Shown here in pieces: positions 29,768-37,330 of a stretch of 48,193 bases of DNA. Numbering within the stretch: the first letter of the stretch is position 1; each line of letters starts with the position of its first letter. Made by a program: the position numbers and the translations under genes. The notes beneath the pieces are model-generated. The model was not told the DNA's origin. It saw only the letters and a program-made list of their open reading frames with translations, and made no database searches. This DNA is from an uncultured Solimonas sp. (lineage in GTDB: Bacteria > Pseudomonadota > Gammaproteobacteria > Nevskiales > Nevskiaceae): contig CAMLDZ010000013.1 of NCBI GenBank assembly GCA_946478985.1, forward strand, positions 1 through 48,193, given 5' to 3'.

Positions 29768-30625
29768 GTGAACCTCGCCAAGGCCGCACGGACCTTGCTG
29801 TCTCGCCAGGACTGGCAGCGCCGCATCGTCACACCGGACGTGCAGGCGCTGATGCGGCGAATGCCCAAGCCGGTCGGCAGCTTCGGCTACGACGCCTGGG
29901 GCTACCACGAGGACGCCGCGGCGGTCGCGCTCGGCCTCAGCCGCTGGCTGTACCGACACTATTTCCACGCGCAGGCGCAGGGCCTGGAGCACGTGCCCGC
30001 GCAGGGACGTGTGCTGATCGTCGCCAACCACTCCGGGCAGCTGCCGGTCGACGGCATGCTGATCGGCTGCGCGCTTGCCAGCAACGAGCACGGTCCGCGC
30101 GCGCCGCGCGCGATGATCGAACGCTTCGTGTCCACCGTGCCCTGGGTCGGCACGCTGATGACGCGGGTGGGCGCAGTGATCGGCGATCCGCACAACTGCC
30201 AGAAGATGCTGCAGCAGGAGGAGGCGATCATCGTCTTTCCGGAAGGCGTGCGCGGCTCCGGCAAGCCGTATCGCGAGCGCTACCAGTTGCAGCGTTTCGG
30301 CAGCGGCTTCATGCATCTGGCGATGCAGACCGGGACGCCGATCGTGCCGGTCGGCGTGATCGGCTGCGAGGAGATCATGCCCTCGCTCGGCAACATCGCG
30401 CCGCTCGCCCGGCTGCTCGGTCTGCCCTATCTGCCACTGGCCTTGCCTCTGCCCTTGCCGGCGCGCGTATCGCTGCGCTTCGGCGCGCCGCTGCGTTTCG
30501 ACAATGACGCTGCCGGCGAGGAAGAGGTGATCGCCCGCGTCGATCAGGTCAAGAACGCCATCGCCGCGCTGATCGAGCGTGGCCGGGCCGAACGCACGCG
30601 TCTCTACCAGTGGCCCGGCGCATGA
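29768..30625 (+). CDS. PlsC-like lysophospholipid acyltransferase family protein
   Basis: A 285-residue protein starting with GTG at 29768. Acyltransferase block I usually reads NHX4D; here it is NHSGQLPVDG, with six residues between His88 and Asp95, a spacing shared by a subgroup of acyltransferases with NHSGQLPxDG. Block III is seen as FPEGVRGSGK (Glu159), and a Pro-containing block IV as GTPIVPVGV. It probably transfers an acyl chain to a lipid acceptor at the inner membrane. It overlaps the next gene by four bases, so the two probably act together. It follows nuoN by only 14 bases, with no visible terminator between. Confidence 0.85.
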   Translation: MNLAKAARTLLSRQDWQRRIVTPDVQALMRRMPKPVGSFGYDAWGYHEDAAAVALGLSRWLYRHYFHAQAQGLEHVPAQGRVLIVANHSGQLPVDGMLIGCALASNEHGPRAPRAMIERFVSTVPWVGTLMTRVGAVIGDPHNCQKMLQQEEAIIVFPEGVRGSGKPYRERYQLQRFGSGFMHLAMQTGTPIVPVGVIGCEEIMPSLGNIAPLARLLGLPYLPLALPLPLPARVSLRFGAPLRFDNDAAGEEEVIARVDQVKNAIAALIERGRAERTRLYQWPGA

Positions 30626-31569
30626 GCACGCCGCCGCGCAAGACCGTGCTCGTCACCGGTGCCGCCGGCTCGCTGGCGAAGCGGGTGATTGCGCGACTGC
30701 ACGGCTCTTGCCAGATCATCGCCGTCGACTTCCGCCGCAAGGTGGAGACCGATGCCGACATTCCCTCGTACAAGGTCGAATTCGACAAGCGCGGTTTCGA
30801 GGAAGTTTTCCGCCGCCACCGGATCGACGCGGTCCTGCATCTGGGCCGCGTGTTCACGCACGAGCACGACCGCATGCGTCGCTATAACGCCAATGTGCTC
30901 GGCGGCAAGCATCTGTTCGAACTGTGCCGCAAATACGGCGTGAGCCAGCTGCTCGTGCATTCGACCTATTTCGTCTACGGCGCCTCCGCCTACAACCCGG
31001 CGCTGCTCGACGAGGATGCGCCGCTGAAGGCCAGCGAGCTGACGCAGGATCTGGTCGATTCGGTCGAGCTTGAGAGCCTGGCGCAGATCTATCTGTGGAA
31101 GGCGCCGGAGCTGAACATCAGCATCCTGCGGCCCTGCAACGTGCTCGGCCCGGGCGTGCGCAACACGATGTCGTTGTTGCTGTCGCGACCCCTGGTGCCC
31201 GTGCTGATGGGGTTTTCGCCGCTGATGCAGTTCCTGCATGTCGACGACATGGCCGATGCACTGCTGCGTGCCTTCGAGCGCAACCGGCCGGGTATCTACA
31301 ACGTCGCGCCGGACGACTATGTGACCTGGACGGATGCGGTCGAACAGTGTGGCTGCCGCGCGATGCCGGTGCCGTCGATCCCGCCGCTGCTGCCGAGGCT
31401 GATCAGCGCGGCGCTGAACCGCCGCGCCTTCTTCCCGCCGTACCTGATCAACTACCTGAAATATCCGGTGACGATCGACGGCTCGCTGTTCCGCCAGACC
31501 TTCGACTGGACGCCGCAGCGCAATCTCGGCGACATCTTCAGCTACTACCGCAAGGCCAAGCTGATGTAG
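30622..31569 (+). CDS. NAD-dependent epimerase/SDR-like protein, catalytic YxxxK missing
   Basis: A 315-residue extended-SDR protein. The nucleotide-binding glycine motif [10 protein letters not shown] (11-20) is intact, as are the HSTYFVYG strand with Ser114 and Thr115, [11 protein letters not shown] (168-178) and [15 protein letters not shown]. Where the catalytic Tyr-X3-Lys should lie (about 139-153) the sequence reads [15 protein letters not shown], with neither residue; Tyr157 and Lys160 are only two residues apart. It may therefore bind NAD(H) without classical catalysis, or use a different chemistry. It is translationally coupled to the upstream acyltransferase, which suggests a joint role in lipid or surface modification. 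Confidence 0.82.
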   Translation: MSTPPRKTVLVTGAAGSLAKRVIARLHGSCQIIAVDFRRKVETDADIPSYKVEFDKRGFEEVFRRHRIDAVLHLGRVFTHEHDRMRRYNANVLGGKHLFELCRKYGVSQLLVHSTYFVYGASAYNPALLDEDAPLKASELTQDLVDSVELESLAQIYLWKAPELNISILRPCNVLGPGVRNTMSLLLSRPLVPVLMGFSPLMQFLHVDDMADALLRAFERNRPGIYNVAPDDYVTWTDAVEQCGCRAMPVPSIPPLLPRLISAALNRRAFFPPYLINYLKYPVTIDGSLFRQTFDWTPQRNLGDIFSYYRKAKLM

Positions 31570-31696
31570 GCGGCGGTCTTGGTACGGCACGATAGTCGGG
31601 CGCAATCGAGTCGAGCAGAACACTGCATTTCCCATTTGCGCGCTGCCGCCTAGACTGACGGCCTCTGATCCATTTCCGCAACGGAGGCAGCTGACG

Positions 31697-32203
31697 ATGG
31701 CCAAGGCCAAGACGAAGGAAAAAGACGGCGCGGCGCCGAAGATCGACATCGGCATCGACAAGGGTGGCCGCAAGGCGATAGCCGATGGCCTGTCGCGCCT
31801 GCTCGCCGACGAGTACACCCTGTACCTGAAGACCCACAACTTCCACTGGAACGTCACGGGGCCGATGTTCAACACCCTGCACCTGATGTTCGAGACGCAT
31901 TACAACGAGTCGGCGCTGGCCGTCGATCTGGTCGCCGAGCGCATCCGCGCGCTGGGGTTCCCGGCACCGGGCACCTACAAGCAGTACGCCGCGCTGTCGT
32001 CGATCGAGGAAACCGACGGCGTGCCCGAGGCGATGGAGATGGTGCGCCTGCTGGTGAAGGGACACGAAGCTTGCGCGAAGACCGCGCGCAGCGTCTTCCC
32101 CACTGCCGAGAAGGCGCAGGACGAGCCGACCTGCGATCTGCTGACGCAGCGCATGCAGCTGCACGAGAAGACGGCGTGGATGCTCCGCTCTCTCCTCGAG
32201 TGA
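31697..32203 (+). CDS. dps: Dps-family ferritin-like DNA-protection protein
   Basis: A 168-residue protein that would form a dodecamer storing iron and shielding DNA. Ferroxidase ligands, shared between subunits, can be matched: His50 (HWNVTGP), His62, Glu66, Asp77 and Glu81 ([11 protein letters not shown]), with Glu66 replacing the usual Asp. The Lys-rich N-terminus ([11 protein letters not shown]) may bind DNA directly, as in E. coli Dps. AACGGAGGC lies ten bases ahead of the ATG. A -10-like TAGACT lies at 31651-31656. It is a single-gene unit followed by a very long hairpin. Confidence 0.95.
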   Translation: MAKAKTKEKDGAAPKIDIGIDKGGRKAIADGLSRLLADEYTLYLKTHNFHWNVTGPMFNTLHLMFETHYNESALAVDLVAERIRALGFPAPGTYKQYAALSSIEETDGVPEAMEMVRLLVKGHEACAKTARSVFPTAEKAQDEPTCDLLTQRMQLHEKTAWMLRSLLE

Positions 32204-32227
32204 AGCGTACGAGCTGATCTGCTGCGC

Positions 32228-32298
32228 GGCCCGATCTCGCGCCGCCCGTGCTCGCCGTACCGATGTACGGCTGCGCGCGGGCGACGCGACCTCGGGCC
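32228..32298. other. 71-nt long inverted repeat between dps and the ABC ATPase gene
   Basis: Nested arms around the loop CGAT (32261-32264): GCCGTAC/GTACGGC (32254-32260/32265-32271), CGCCCG/CGGGCG (32243-32248/32278-32283), TCGCG/CGCGA (32237-32241/32285-32289), GGCCCGA/TCGGGCC (32228-32234/32292-32298). It starts 25 bases after the dps stop and ends 45 bases before the next ATG. There is no T-run, so it could be a 3' stabilising structure, a rho-dependent terminator hairpin or a REP-like repeat. Confidence 0.75.
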
Positions 32299-32343
32299 TG
32301 CTCACAACGATCATCTCGTCCGCTTCGGCATCTGCACACCCTC

Positions 32344-33327
32344 ATGACAATCGCATCACCCCTGCTCTCGGTTCGCCATCTGTCGGTGCGCTATCCGCTG
32401 CGCCGCGCATGGCCGTGGCAGCGGGCCGGGGTCTTGCGCGCGATCGACGATCTGAGTTTCGAGCTGCGCGCGGGCGAGACGCTGGGCGTGGTCGGCGAGT
32501 CCGGATCGGGCAAGTCGACGCTGGCGCGGACGCTGGTGGGCTTGCAGAAGATCGATGCCGGTTCGGCGCGCTTCGATGGCGAGGAGCTGGCGACGCTCGA
32601 TGCCGCAGGCTGGCGCAAGCTGCGCGGCGATGTGCAGATGGTGTTCCAGGATCCGCTGGCGAGCCTGGATCCGCGCATGAACGTCGCGGACGCGGTGGCC
32701 GAGCCGCTGCGCGTGCTGTGGCCGGAGCTGGGTGCGATCGAGCGCGAGGCGCGCGTGCGCGAGATGCTGGAGCAGGTCGGCATCGCGCTGGCCGATGCGC
32801 GGCGCAAGCCGCACGAGTTCTCCGGTGGCCAATGCCAGCGCATCGCGCTGGCGCGCGCGCTGATCGTGCGGCCGCGGCTGCTGATCTGCGACGAGCCGGT
32901 ATCGGCGCTCGACGTGTCGGTACAGGCGCAGATCGTCAATCTGCTGCGCGACCTGCAGCGCCGCCTGCAGCTGGCGATGCTGTTCATCTCGCACGACCTC
33001 GCCGTGGTTCGCCATATCAGTGACCGCGTCCTGGTGATGTACTTCGGCAAGGCGATGGAACAGGCGCCGCGCGCGTTGCTGTTCGCGCAGGCGCGTCATC
33101 CCTACACGCGGGCCCTGCTGGCGGCGATTCCGGGGCGCCTGCGGATGCGCCAGCACGCCGCCCGCGCCGGAGCCTTGCCGGATCTGTCGATGCCGCCGAG
33201 CGGGTGCCTGTTCAGCAGCCGCTGCCCCGATGCCGGCTCGCGCTGCGCCTCGGACATCCCCGCCGAGCGGCGCTTCGCCGACGGCAGCAGCGCCGCCTGT
33301 CATTGGCTCGACACGGCCGCGTCCTGA
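32344..33327 (+). CDS. Orphan oligopeptide-type ABC transporter ATP-binding protein
   Basis: A 327-residue protein of the OppF/DppF group. Walker A GESGSGKST (51-59), signature FSGGQCQRIALARAL, Walker B LLICDEPVSALD, and the H-loop ISHDLAV are all intact. The C-terminal oligopeptide/dipeptide extension with Cys-rich GCLFSSRCPDAGSRC, which can bind an iron-sulfur cluster in some DppD/F proteins, is present. No permease, partner ATPase or binding protein gene adjoins it; it lies between dps and a lipoprotein gene. It probably works with subunits encoded elsewhere. No good ribosome-binding site is visible before ATG 32344. Confidence 0.88.
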   Translation: MTIASPLLSVRHLSVRYPLRRAWPWQRAGVLRAIDDLSFELRAGETLGVVGESGSGKSTLARTLVGLQKIDAGSARFDGEELATLDAAGWRKLRGDVQMVFQDPLASLDPRMNVADAVAEPLRVLWPELGAIEREARVREMLEQVGIALADARRKPHEFSGGQCQRIALARALIVRPRLLICDEPVSALDVSVQAQIVNLLRDLQRRLQLAMLFISHDLAVVRHISDRVLVMYFGKAMEQAPRALLFAQARHPYTRALLAAIPGRLRMRQHAARAGALPDLSMPPSGCLFSSRCPDAGSRCASDIPAERRFADGSSAACHWLDTAAS

Positions 33328-33395
33328 GCCGCATTTCCCGTCGTCGAGGCCGCGCCTGCTGGCGCGTCGCCACCGGCCGCTGCGAAGATGGCGCC

Positions 33396-34253
33396 ATGAC
33401 CAAGATCTCCAAACCCCTGCTCGCGATCGTCGCCTGTGCCGGCCTGTCGCTCGCTGGTTGTGAGCTGTTCGACGACGGCCGCATCGACCTGCAGATCACC
33501 GATGCGCCGATCGACGACGTCGATGCCGTGGTCGTTTCGATCTCGCGCGTCGACCTGTATGCGCAAGACGGCGAGCGCGAAAGCTTCGACTTCTCGCCAG
33601 CACTCTCGATCGACCTGATGCAGTTGCGCAACGGCGACGCCTTCAAGTTGCTCGACAACGAAAATCTGCGCTCGGGGCGCTACGAGCAGATCCGCCTGCG
33701 TATCGACAGCGCGCCGGACCGCTTCGCCTCGTACGTGCAGCCGCGCAGCGGGCCGCGCCGTGCGCTGTACGTGCCCGACGACGCCAGCAGCGGCTTGGGC
33801 GTGCCGTTCGATTTCGAGGTGGACGACAACAAGCGCACGCGGCTGACGCTGGACTTCGATCTGCGCAGTTCGCTGCGCATGCCCGACGACGATGAGCCCG
33901 ATGCCTATCGCCTGGTGCCGCGGCTGCGCGCGGTCGAGGATCGACGCAGCGGCACGATCGTCGGCAACGTCAGCCCCACGCGCATCGTCAGCGGCTGCGT
34001 GCCGGCGGTCTACGTCTACAGCGGCCATGAGCTCGATGCCGACGACGTCGGCGGCAGCGGCGCGCGGCCCTTGAGTTCGACGATCCCGTTCAGTGACGGC
34101 AGCTACATCGCCGCCTATCTGCCGGCCGGCGACTACACCGTTGCCTTCACCTGCGATGCCGGCCGCGACGACCCCGAGCGCAACGACGCCGTGGATTTCA
34201 GCGAGCGCGAGACCACCGTGCGCGCCGAGCAGGAAACGCGCGTCGACTTCTGA
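33396..34253 (+). CDS. DUF4382-domain lipoprotein
   Basis: A 285-residue protein with a lipoprotein signal (LSLAGC, Cys22). The segment that follows, GRIDLQITDAPIDDVDAVVVSISRVDLY, is typical of DUF4382 and continues to LRSGRYEQIRLRID. The domain is an immunoglobulin-like or transthyretin-like fold found on lipoproteins of bacteria, with no known function. The C-terminal part looks like a second beta-sandwich (carboxypeptidase-regulatory-like) with PAGDYTVAF. The ATG at 33396 is chosen because the lipobox is then at the normal place. It faces the glutaminyl cyclase gene, with stop codons nine bases apart. Confidence 0.82.
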   Translation: MTKISKPLLAIVACAGLSLAGCELFDDGRIDLQITDAPIDDVDAVVVSISRVDLYAQDGERESFDFSPALSIDLMQLRNGDAFKLLDNENLRSGRYEQIRLRIDSAPDRFASYVQPRSGPRRALYVPDDASSGLGVPFDFEVDDNKRTRLTLDFDLRSSLRMPDDDEPDAYRLVPRLRAVEDRRSGTIVGNVSPTRIVSGCVPAVYVYSGHELDADDVGGSGARPLSSTIPFSDGSYIAAYLPAGDYTVAFTCDAGRDDPERNDAVDFSERETTVRAEQETRVDF

Positions 34254-34266
34254 ACGCCGCGTTCAG
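34250..34266. other. Dyad spanning the convergent stop codons
   Basis: CTGAACGC-C-GCGTTCAG is an exact inverted repeat covering the stop of the DUF4382 gene and the stop of the glutaminyl cyclase gene. It could form a small hairpin in both transcripts and act as a bidirectional stop signal. No T-run follows on either strand. Confidence 0.4.
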
Positions 34267-35096
34267 CGCGCGCGGCCGGACGGCGGCCGCGGCAGCTCGT
34301 CGATGCGCAGCTCGAACAGCCGCGGCCACAGCTTGCCCGTCACGTAGAAATGGCCGGTACTGGCGTCATGGGCGATGCCATTGAGCACGGCGTCGCTGTT
34401 ATGCCGCGTCAGCGCGGGCAGCTGTTCGCGCAGCGCGTCGAGCTCCAGCCAGGCCAGCACGCGGCCATCGGCCGGATCGATCACGGCGATGCGATCGCTC
34501 AACCAGACGTTGGCAAACAGCAGGCCTGCGGCGTACTCCAGCTCGTTGAGCATCGCCACCCGACGGCCGCCATCGTGCACCTCGATGCTGCGCAGCACCC
34601 GGAAGTCATCGGCGCTGCGGAAGCTCAGCCGCGCGCTGCCGTCGCTCATGATCAGCTGCTCGCCGTCGTTGGCGAGCCCCCAGCCTTCGCCTTCGTAACG
34701 ACGCGTCCCCAGCAGTTTGAAGTCGCGGTCGTAGATGAACAGCAAGCCTTCGCGCCAGCTCAACTGATAGATGCGCTGACCGAGCATCGTCAGTCCTTCG
34801 GCGAACACATCGTCCTGCAGGCGACGCTCGCGCAGCGGCCTGCTGCTGCCGATGCGCGTCGCAGTTAGCGCAGAACGGCCATACAAGCCAACGCTTTCAA
34901 GCAAGGCGCCGTCACCGAACTCGAGCCCTTGCGTGAAGCGTGAAGCGTCATGCGTATGCATGCGAACGATCTCGTAACGCAAACTGCGCGAGCCCGTGAA
35001 AGCCGCATCAGCGCTGGGTTTGCGGGCATCGACGAGACACGCGGACAGCGTCAGCGCGATGACGGTGACGCAGCACGCGAAGCGATGAACAGACAT
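34263..35096 (-). CDS. Lipoprotein glutaminyl-peptide cyclotransferase (plant/bacterial type)
   Basis: A 277-residue protein with a lipoprotein signal (ALTLSAC, Cys20). The body is the five-bladed beta-propeller of the glutamine cyclotransferase family: HDASRFTQGLEFGDGALLESVGLYGRS, DDVFAEGLTMLGQRIYQLSW, YEGEGWGLANDGEQLIMSDGS, and the C-terminal LNGIAHDASTGHFYVTGKLWPRLFEL. It converts N-terminal glutamine to pyroglutamate on exported proteins. The catalytic Glu of the FTQGLEF region is present. The promoter probably lies in the AT-rich stretch beyond 35096. Confidence 0.9.
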   Translation of the reverse strand: MSVHRFACCVTVIALTLSACLVDARKPSADAAFTGSRSLRYEIVRMHTHDASRFTQGLEFGDGALLESVGLYGRSALTATRIGSSRPLRERRLQDDVFAEGLTMLGQRIYQLSWREGLLFIYDRDFKLLGTRRYEGEGWGLANDGEQLIMSDGSARLSFRSADDFRVLRSIEVHDGGRRVAMLNELEYAAGLLFANVWLSDRIAVIDPADGRVLAWLELDALREQLPALTRHNSDAVLNGIAHDASTGHFYVTGKLWPRLFELRIDELPRPPSGRAR

Positions 35097-35184
35097 GATC
35101 TTCTGAGTTTTGTCCTGATGAAGACGTTGATTCGAAAACTTTTTATCAGTAAAAATTCACATTGTGTAAACATGCATGGCATGT

Positions 35185-35221
35185 CTATGCGATATCCGCG
35201 CGGAGATCTCCGCGAGCATAG
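35185..35221. promoter_or_regulatory. Nested dyad before the histone-like gene
   Basis: A perfect 16-nt palindrome CGCGGAGATCTCCGCG (35199-35214) is enclosed by CTATGC/GCATAG (35185-35190/35216-35221). It ends nine bases before GGAGGA at 35231. It may act as an operator in DNA or as a leader hairpin in RNA. The surrounding 35097-35184 is AT-rich and contains a -35/-10-like pair TTGATT-17-TAAAAA near 35128-35157. Confidence 0.5.
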
Positions 35222-35244
35222 TGGCTCCATGGAGGAATATGACG

Positions 35245-35481
35245 ATGGCTGCTGCGAAGAAAGCTGTTAAGAAGGCGCCGGCCAAGAAGGCCGCTAAGAA
35301 AGCCACCAAGGCCGTGAAGAAGCTTGCCAAGAAGGCTCCGGCCAAGAAGGTTGCTGCGAAGAAGGCGGTGAAGAAGGTTGCCAAGAAGGCGCCGGTGAAG
35401 AAGGCCGTCAAGGTTGCCAAGAAGGCGGTCAAGGCCGTCAAGAAGGTTGCCAAGAAGGTCGTGAAGAAGGTCACCAAGTAA
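35245..35481 (+). CDS. Small histone-H1-like Lys/Ala repeat protein
   Basis: A 78-residue protein made almost wholly of Lys, Ala and Val repeats (AAKKAVKKAPAKKA and VAKKAVKAVKK-type units), like the C-terminal tails of bacterial histone-like proteins such as AlgP/HctB-like and PhaF. Such tails bind DNA without sequence preference. GGAGGA at 35231-35236 is well placed for ATG 35245 (eight bases); another in-frame ATG at 35239 is too close. The gene has its own upstream dyad and a strong terminator downstream, so it is probably a well-expressed, separately controlled unit. Length may vary between strains because the DNA is repetitive. Confidence 0.85.
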   Translation: MAAAKKAVKKAPAKKAAKKATKAVKKLAKKAPAKKVAAKKAVKKVAKKAPVKKAVKVAKKAVKAVKKVAKKVVKKVTK

Positions 35482-35512
35482 GTAGCCGGGCAGGGCGGCA
35501 AGACAACGCCGC

Positions 35513-35550
35513 AACGGGCGGCAAGGCCGCAGGCCTGCCGCCCGTTCTTT
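35513..35550 (+). terminator. Rho-independent terminator of the histone-like gene
   Basis: An 11-bp stem (AACGGGCGGCA, 35513-35523, with TGCCGCCCGTT, 35536-35546) encloses an inner GGCC/GGCC pair, and TTCTTTCT follows. It begins 32 bases after the stop codon. Confidence 0.85.
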
Positions 35551-35642
35551 CTGCCACCTTGTCGTGCCGCCTGTGCAATGCAGGCCGGGTCTGCCTCGCT
35601 GTCCTGAAAGCCCGCTCGTCGCTGTCGTGTCGGTCCAGCCGC

Positions 35643-35648
35643 TACAAT
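35643..35648 (+). promoter_or_regulatory. Probable -10 box for yicC
   Basis: TACAAT 56 bases upstream of the yicC ATG, followed by CGCCGCC. No convincing -35 at 17 bases; CTGTCG lies 15 bases upstream. Similar -10-like boxes followed by GC-rich starts occur before dps (31651) and gmk (36602). Confidence 0.4.
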
Positions 35649-35703
35649 CGCCGCCCTCATCGCGTCGCCATCAGGGCGCGCCAAGCCGAACGGAGCATTG
35701 CCG

Positions 35704-36570
35704 ATGATTCACAGCATGACGGGCTATGCCCGCGTCGAAACGTCCGCCAGTTGGGGACGCCTGGTGTGGGAGCTGCGCTCGGTCAATCACCGCTATCTCG
35801 ACGTGCAGCTGAAGATGCCGGACGAGTTTCGCGTGCTGGAAGGCGAGCTGCGTCAGGCGGCGTCCACCAAGCTCGCACGCGGCAAGGTCGAATGCGGGCT
35901 GCGTTATATCCGCGAAGCCGGCGGCGCCGAACGCATCGAGCTCGACGGTGAGCGCATCACGCAGCTCAAGGACGCGCTCGATGCCGTCAATGCCGAACTC
36001 GGCGCCACCAGCGTGCCCGACCCGATTCGCGTTCTGGCGTTCCCCGGCGTGATGCGCGAGCAGCAGGCGGATTTCGCGCCCCTGCTGGCCGCCGCCCGCA
36101 AGCTGTTCGAAGCGGCCTTGGCTGATTTCGGCGCGGCGCGCGCGCGCGAAGGCGAGCGACTGCTGCAATACATGCTCGAACGCTGCGAGCTGCTGGAGCG
36201 CCTGGTGGCGCAGGTGCGCGCCCGCCATCCGCTGGTCCGCGAGCAATGGCTGGCGCGTCTGCGCGCACGCTGCGCCGAGCTGGGCGTGGAGATCGAACCG
36301 CAGCGCCTGGCGCAGGAGATCGCGCTGAACGCGCAGCGACTCGATGTCGAGGAGGAGATGTCGCGTCTGCTCAGCCATCTGCACGAGGTCCGCCAGGCGA
36401 TGTCACGCGGAGAATCGGTCGGCCGCCGCCTCGACTTCCTGATGCAGGAACTCAACCGCGAGGCCAATACCCTGTCATCGAAGTCGCAGGATGCCGAGAT
36501 GACGCGCTGCGCTGTCGAGATGAAAGTGGCGATCGAGCAGATCCGCGAGCAGGTGCAGAACATCGAGTGA
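35704..36570 (+). CDS. yicC: YicC-family endoribonuclease
   Basis: A 288-residue protein (E. coli YicC 287). YicC proteins are endoribonucleases acting on small RNAs and mRNA. The N-terminus MIHSMTGYAR, SVNHRYLDVQLKMP, the RGKVECGLRY strand and the C-terminal HLHEVRQ...GRRLDFLMQELNREANTLSSKSQD...VEMKVAIEQIREQVQNIE domain are diagnostic. An in-frame TTG two codons earlier is less likely than ATG 35704. The neighbour gmk, 61 bases downstream, keeps the widespread yicC-gmk order, so the two may share a transcript. Confidence 0.96.
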   Translation: MIHSMTGYARVETSASWGRLVWELRSVNHRYLDVQLKMPDEFRVLEGELRQAASTKLARGKVECGLRYIREAGGAERIELDGERITQLKDALDAVNAELGATSVPDPIRVLAFPGVMREQQADFAPLLAAARKLFEAALADFGAARAREGERLLQYMLERCELLERLVAQVRARHPLVREQWLARLRARCAELGVEIEPQRLAQEIALNAQRLDVEEEMSRLLSHLHEVRQAMSRGESVGRRLDFLMQELNREANTLSSKSQDAEMTRCAVEMKVAIEQIREQVQNIE

Positions 36571-36592
36571 GCGGGCAGTTCGACGGAAGGTC

Positions 36593-36615
36593 GCGGCGCG
36601 CTAGACTCGCGCCGC
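36593..36615. other. Hairpin and -10-like box in the yicC-gmk gap
   Basis: GCGGCGCG (36593-36600) pairs with CGCGCCGC (36608-36615) around a seven-base loop CTAGACT. The loop contains TAGACT, so this may be the -10 of a gmk promoter or a weak terminator of yicC. Confidence 0.4.
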
Positions 36616-36631
36616 CAATCGGGAGAGCCTC

Positions 36632-37261
36632 ATGAGCCAGGGCAGTCTGTTCATCGTTTCTGCGCCGAGCGGCGGCGGCAAGACCAGCCTGACGCGCGCC
36701 CTGGTGCCGAGGCTCGCCGAGCATGGCGTGACCGCGACGATCTCGGTGTCGTTCACCACGCGCTCGCCGCGGCCGGGCGAAGCCGATGGCACGCACTACC
36801 ATTTCGTCGACGAGGCGCGCTTCGTGTCGATGATCGGGCAGCGTGAGTTTCTGGAGCATGCCGAGGTCTTCGGGCGTCGCTACGGCACCGGCCGCGACGC
36901 CACGCGCGCGCTGCTCGATGCCGGTCATGACGTCATCCTCGACATCGACTGGCAGGGCGCGCGGCAGGTCAAGCGCGAATGGCCGCAGGCGATCGGCATC
37001 TTCATCCTGCCGCCATCGGTGGCCGAGCTGGAGCGGCGCTTGCGCGGCCGCAGCCAGGACAGCGAGGCAATCATCGCCGCGCGCATGCAGGAGGCGCACG
37101 ACGAGATCGCCCATCACGCCGAGTACGACTACCTGATCGTCAACGAGCGCTTCGAGCAGGCGCTGGACGAGATGGCGGCGATCTTCCTGGAGCCGCGTCT
37201 GCGCGCCACGCGCCAGCTGGCCACGCACGCCGGCCTGATTCAGCAATTGCTCGATCGTTAG
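36632..37261 (+). CDS. gmk: Guanylate kinase
   Basis: A 209-residue protein (E. coli 207). It phosphorylates GMP to GDP with ATP. The P-loop SAPSGGGKTSL (10-20), FTTRSPRPGEADGTHYHFVD, FLEHAEVFGRRYGT (GMP-binding) and LDIDWQGARQVK are all as expected. GGGAGAG precedes the ATG. It comes after yicC, as in many proteobacteria. Confidence 0.98.
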   Translation: MSQGSLFIVSAPSGGGKTSLTRALVPRLAEHGVTATISVSFTTRSPRPGEADGTHYHFVDEARFVSMIGQREFLEHAEVFGRRYGTGRDATRALLDAGHDVILDIDWQGARQVKREWPQAIGIFILPPSVAELERRLRGRSQDSEAIIAARMQEAHDEIAHHAEYDYLIVNERFEQALDEMAAIFLEPRLRATRQLATHAGLIQQLLDR

Positions 37262-37330
37262 CGCAGTTCGACGCGATGCCGATGTGCCTGCAGCGCGCCA
37301 GCGGCGCCTGACCGGTCCGCCGGCAAACGC

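Noticed and set aside
35245..35481. Possible tandem DNA repeat instead of a gene
   Set aside because: The repetitive AAGAAGGCC pattern follows codons for Lys and Ala, keeps frame to a stop, and has a good ribosome-binding site and terminator, so it is a real gene.
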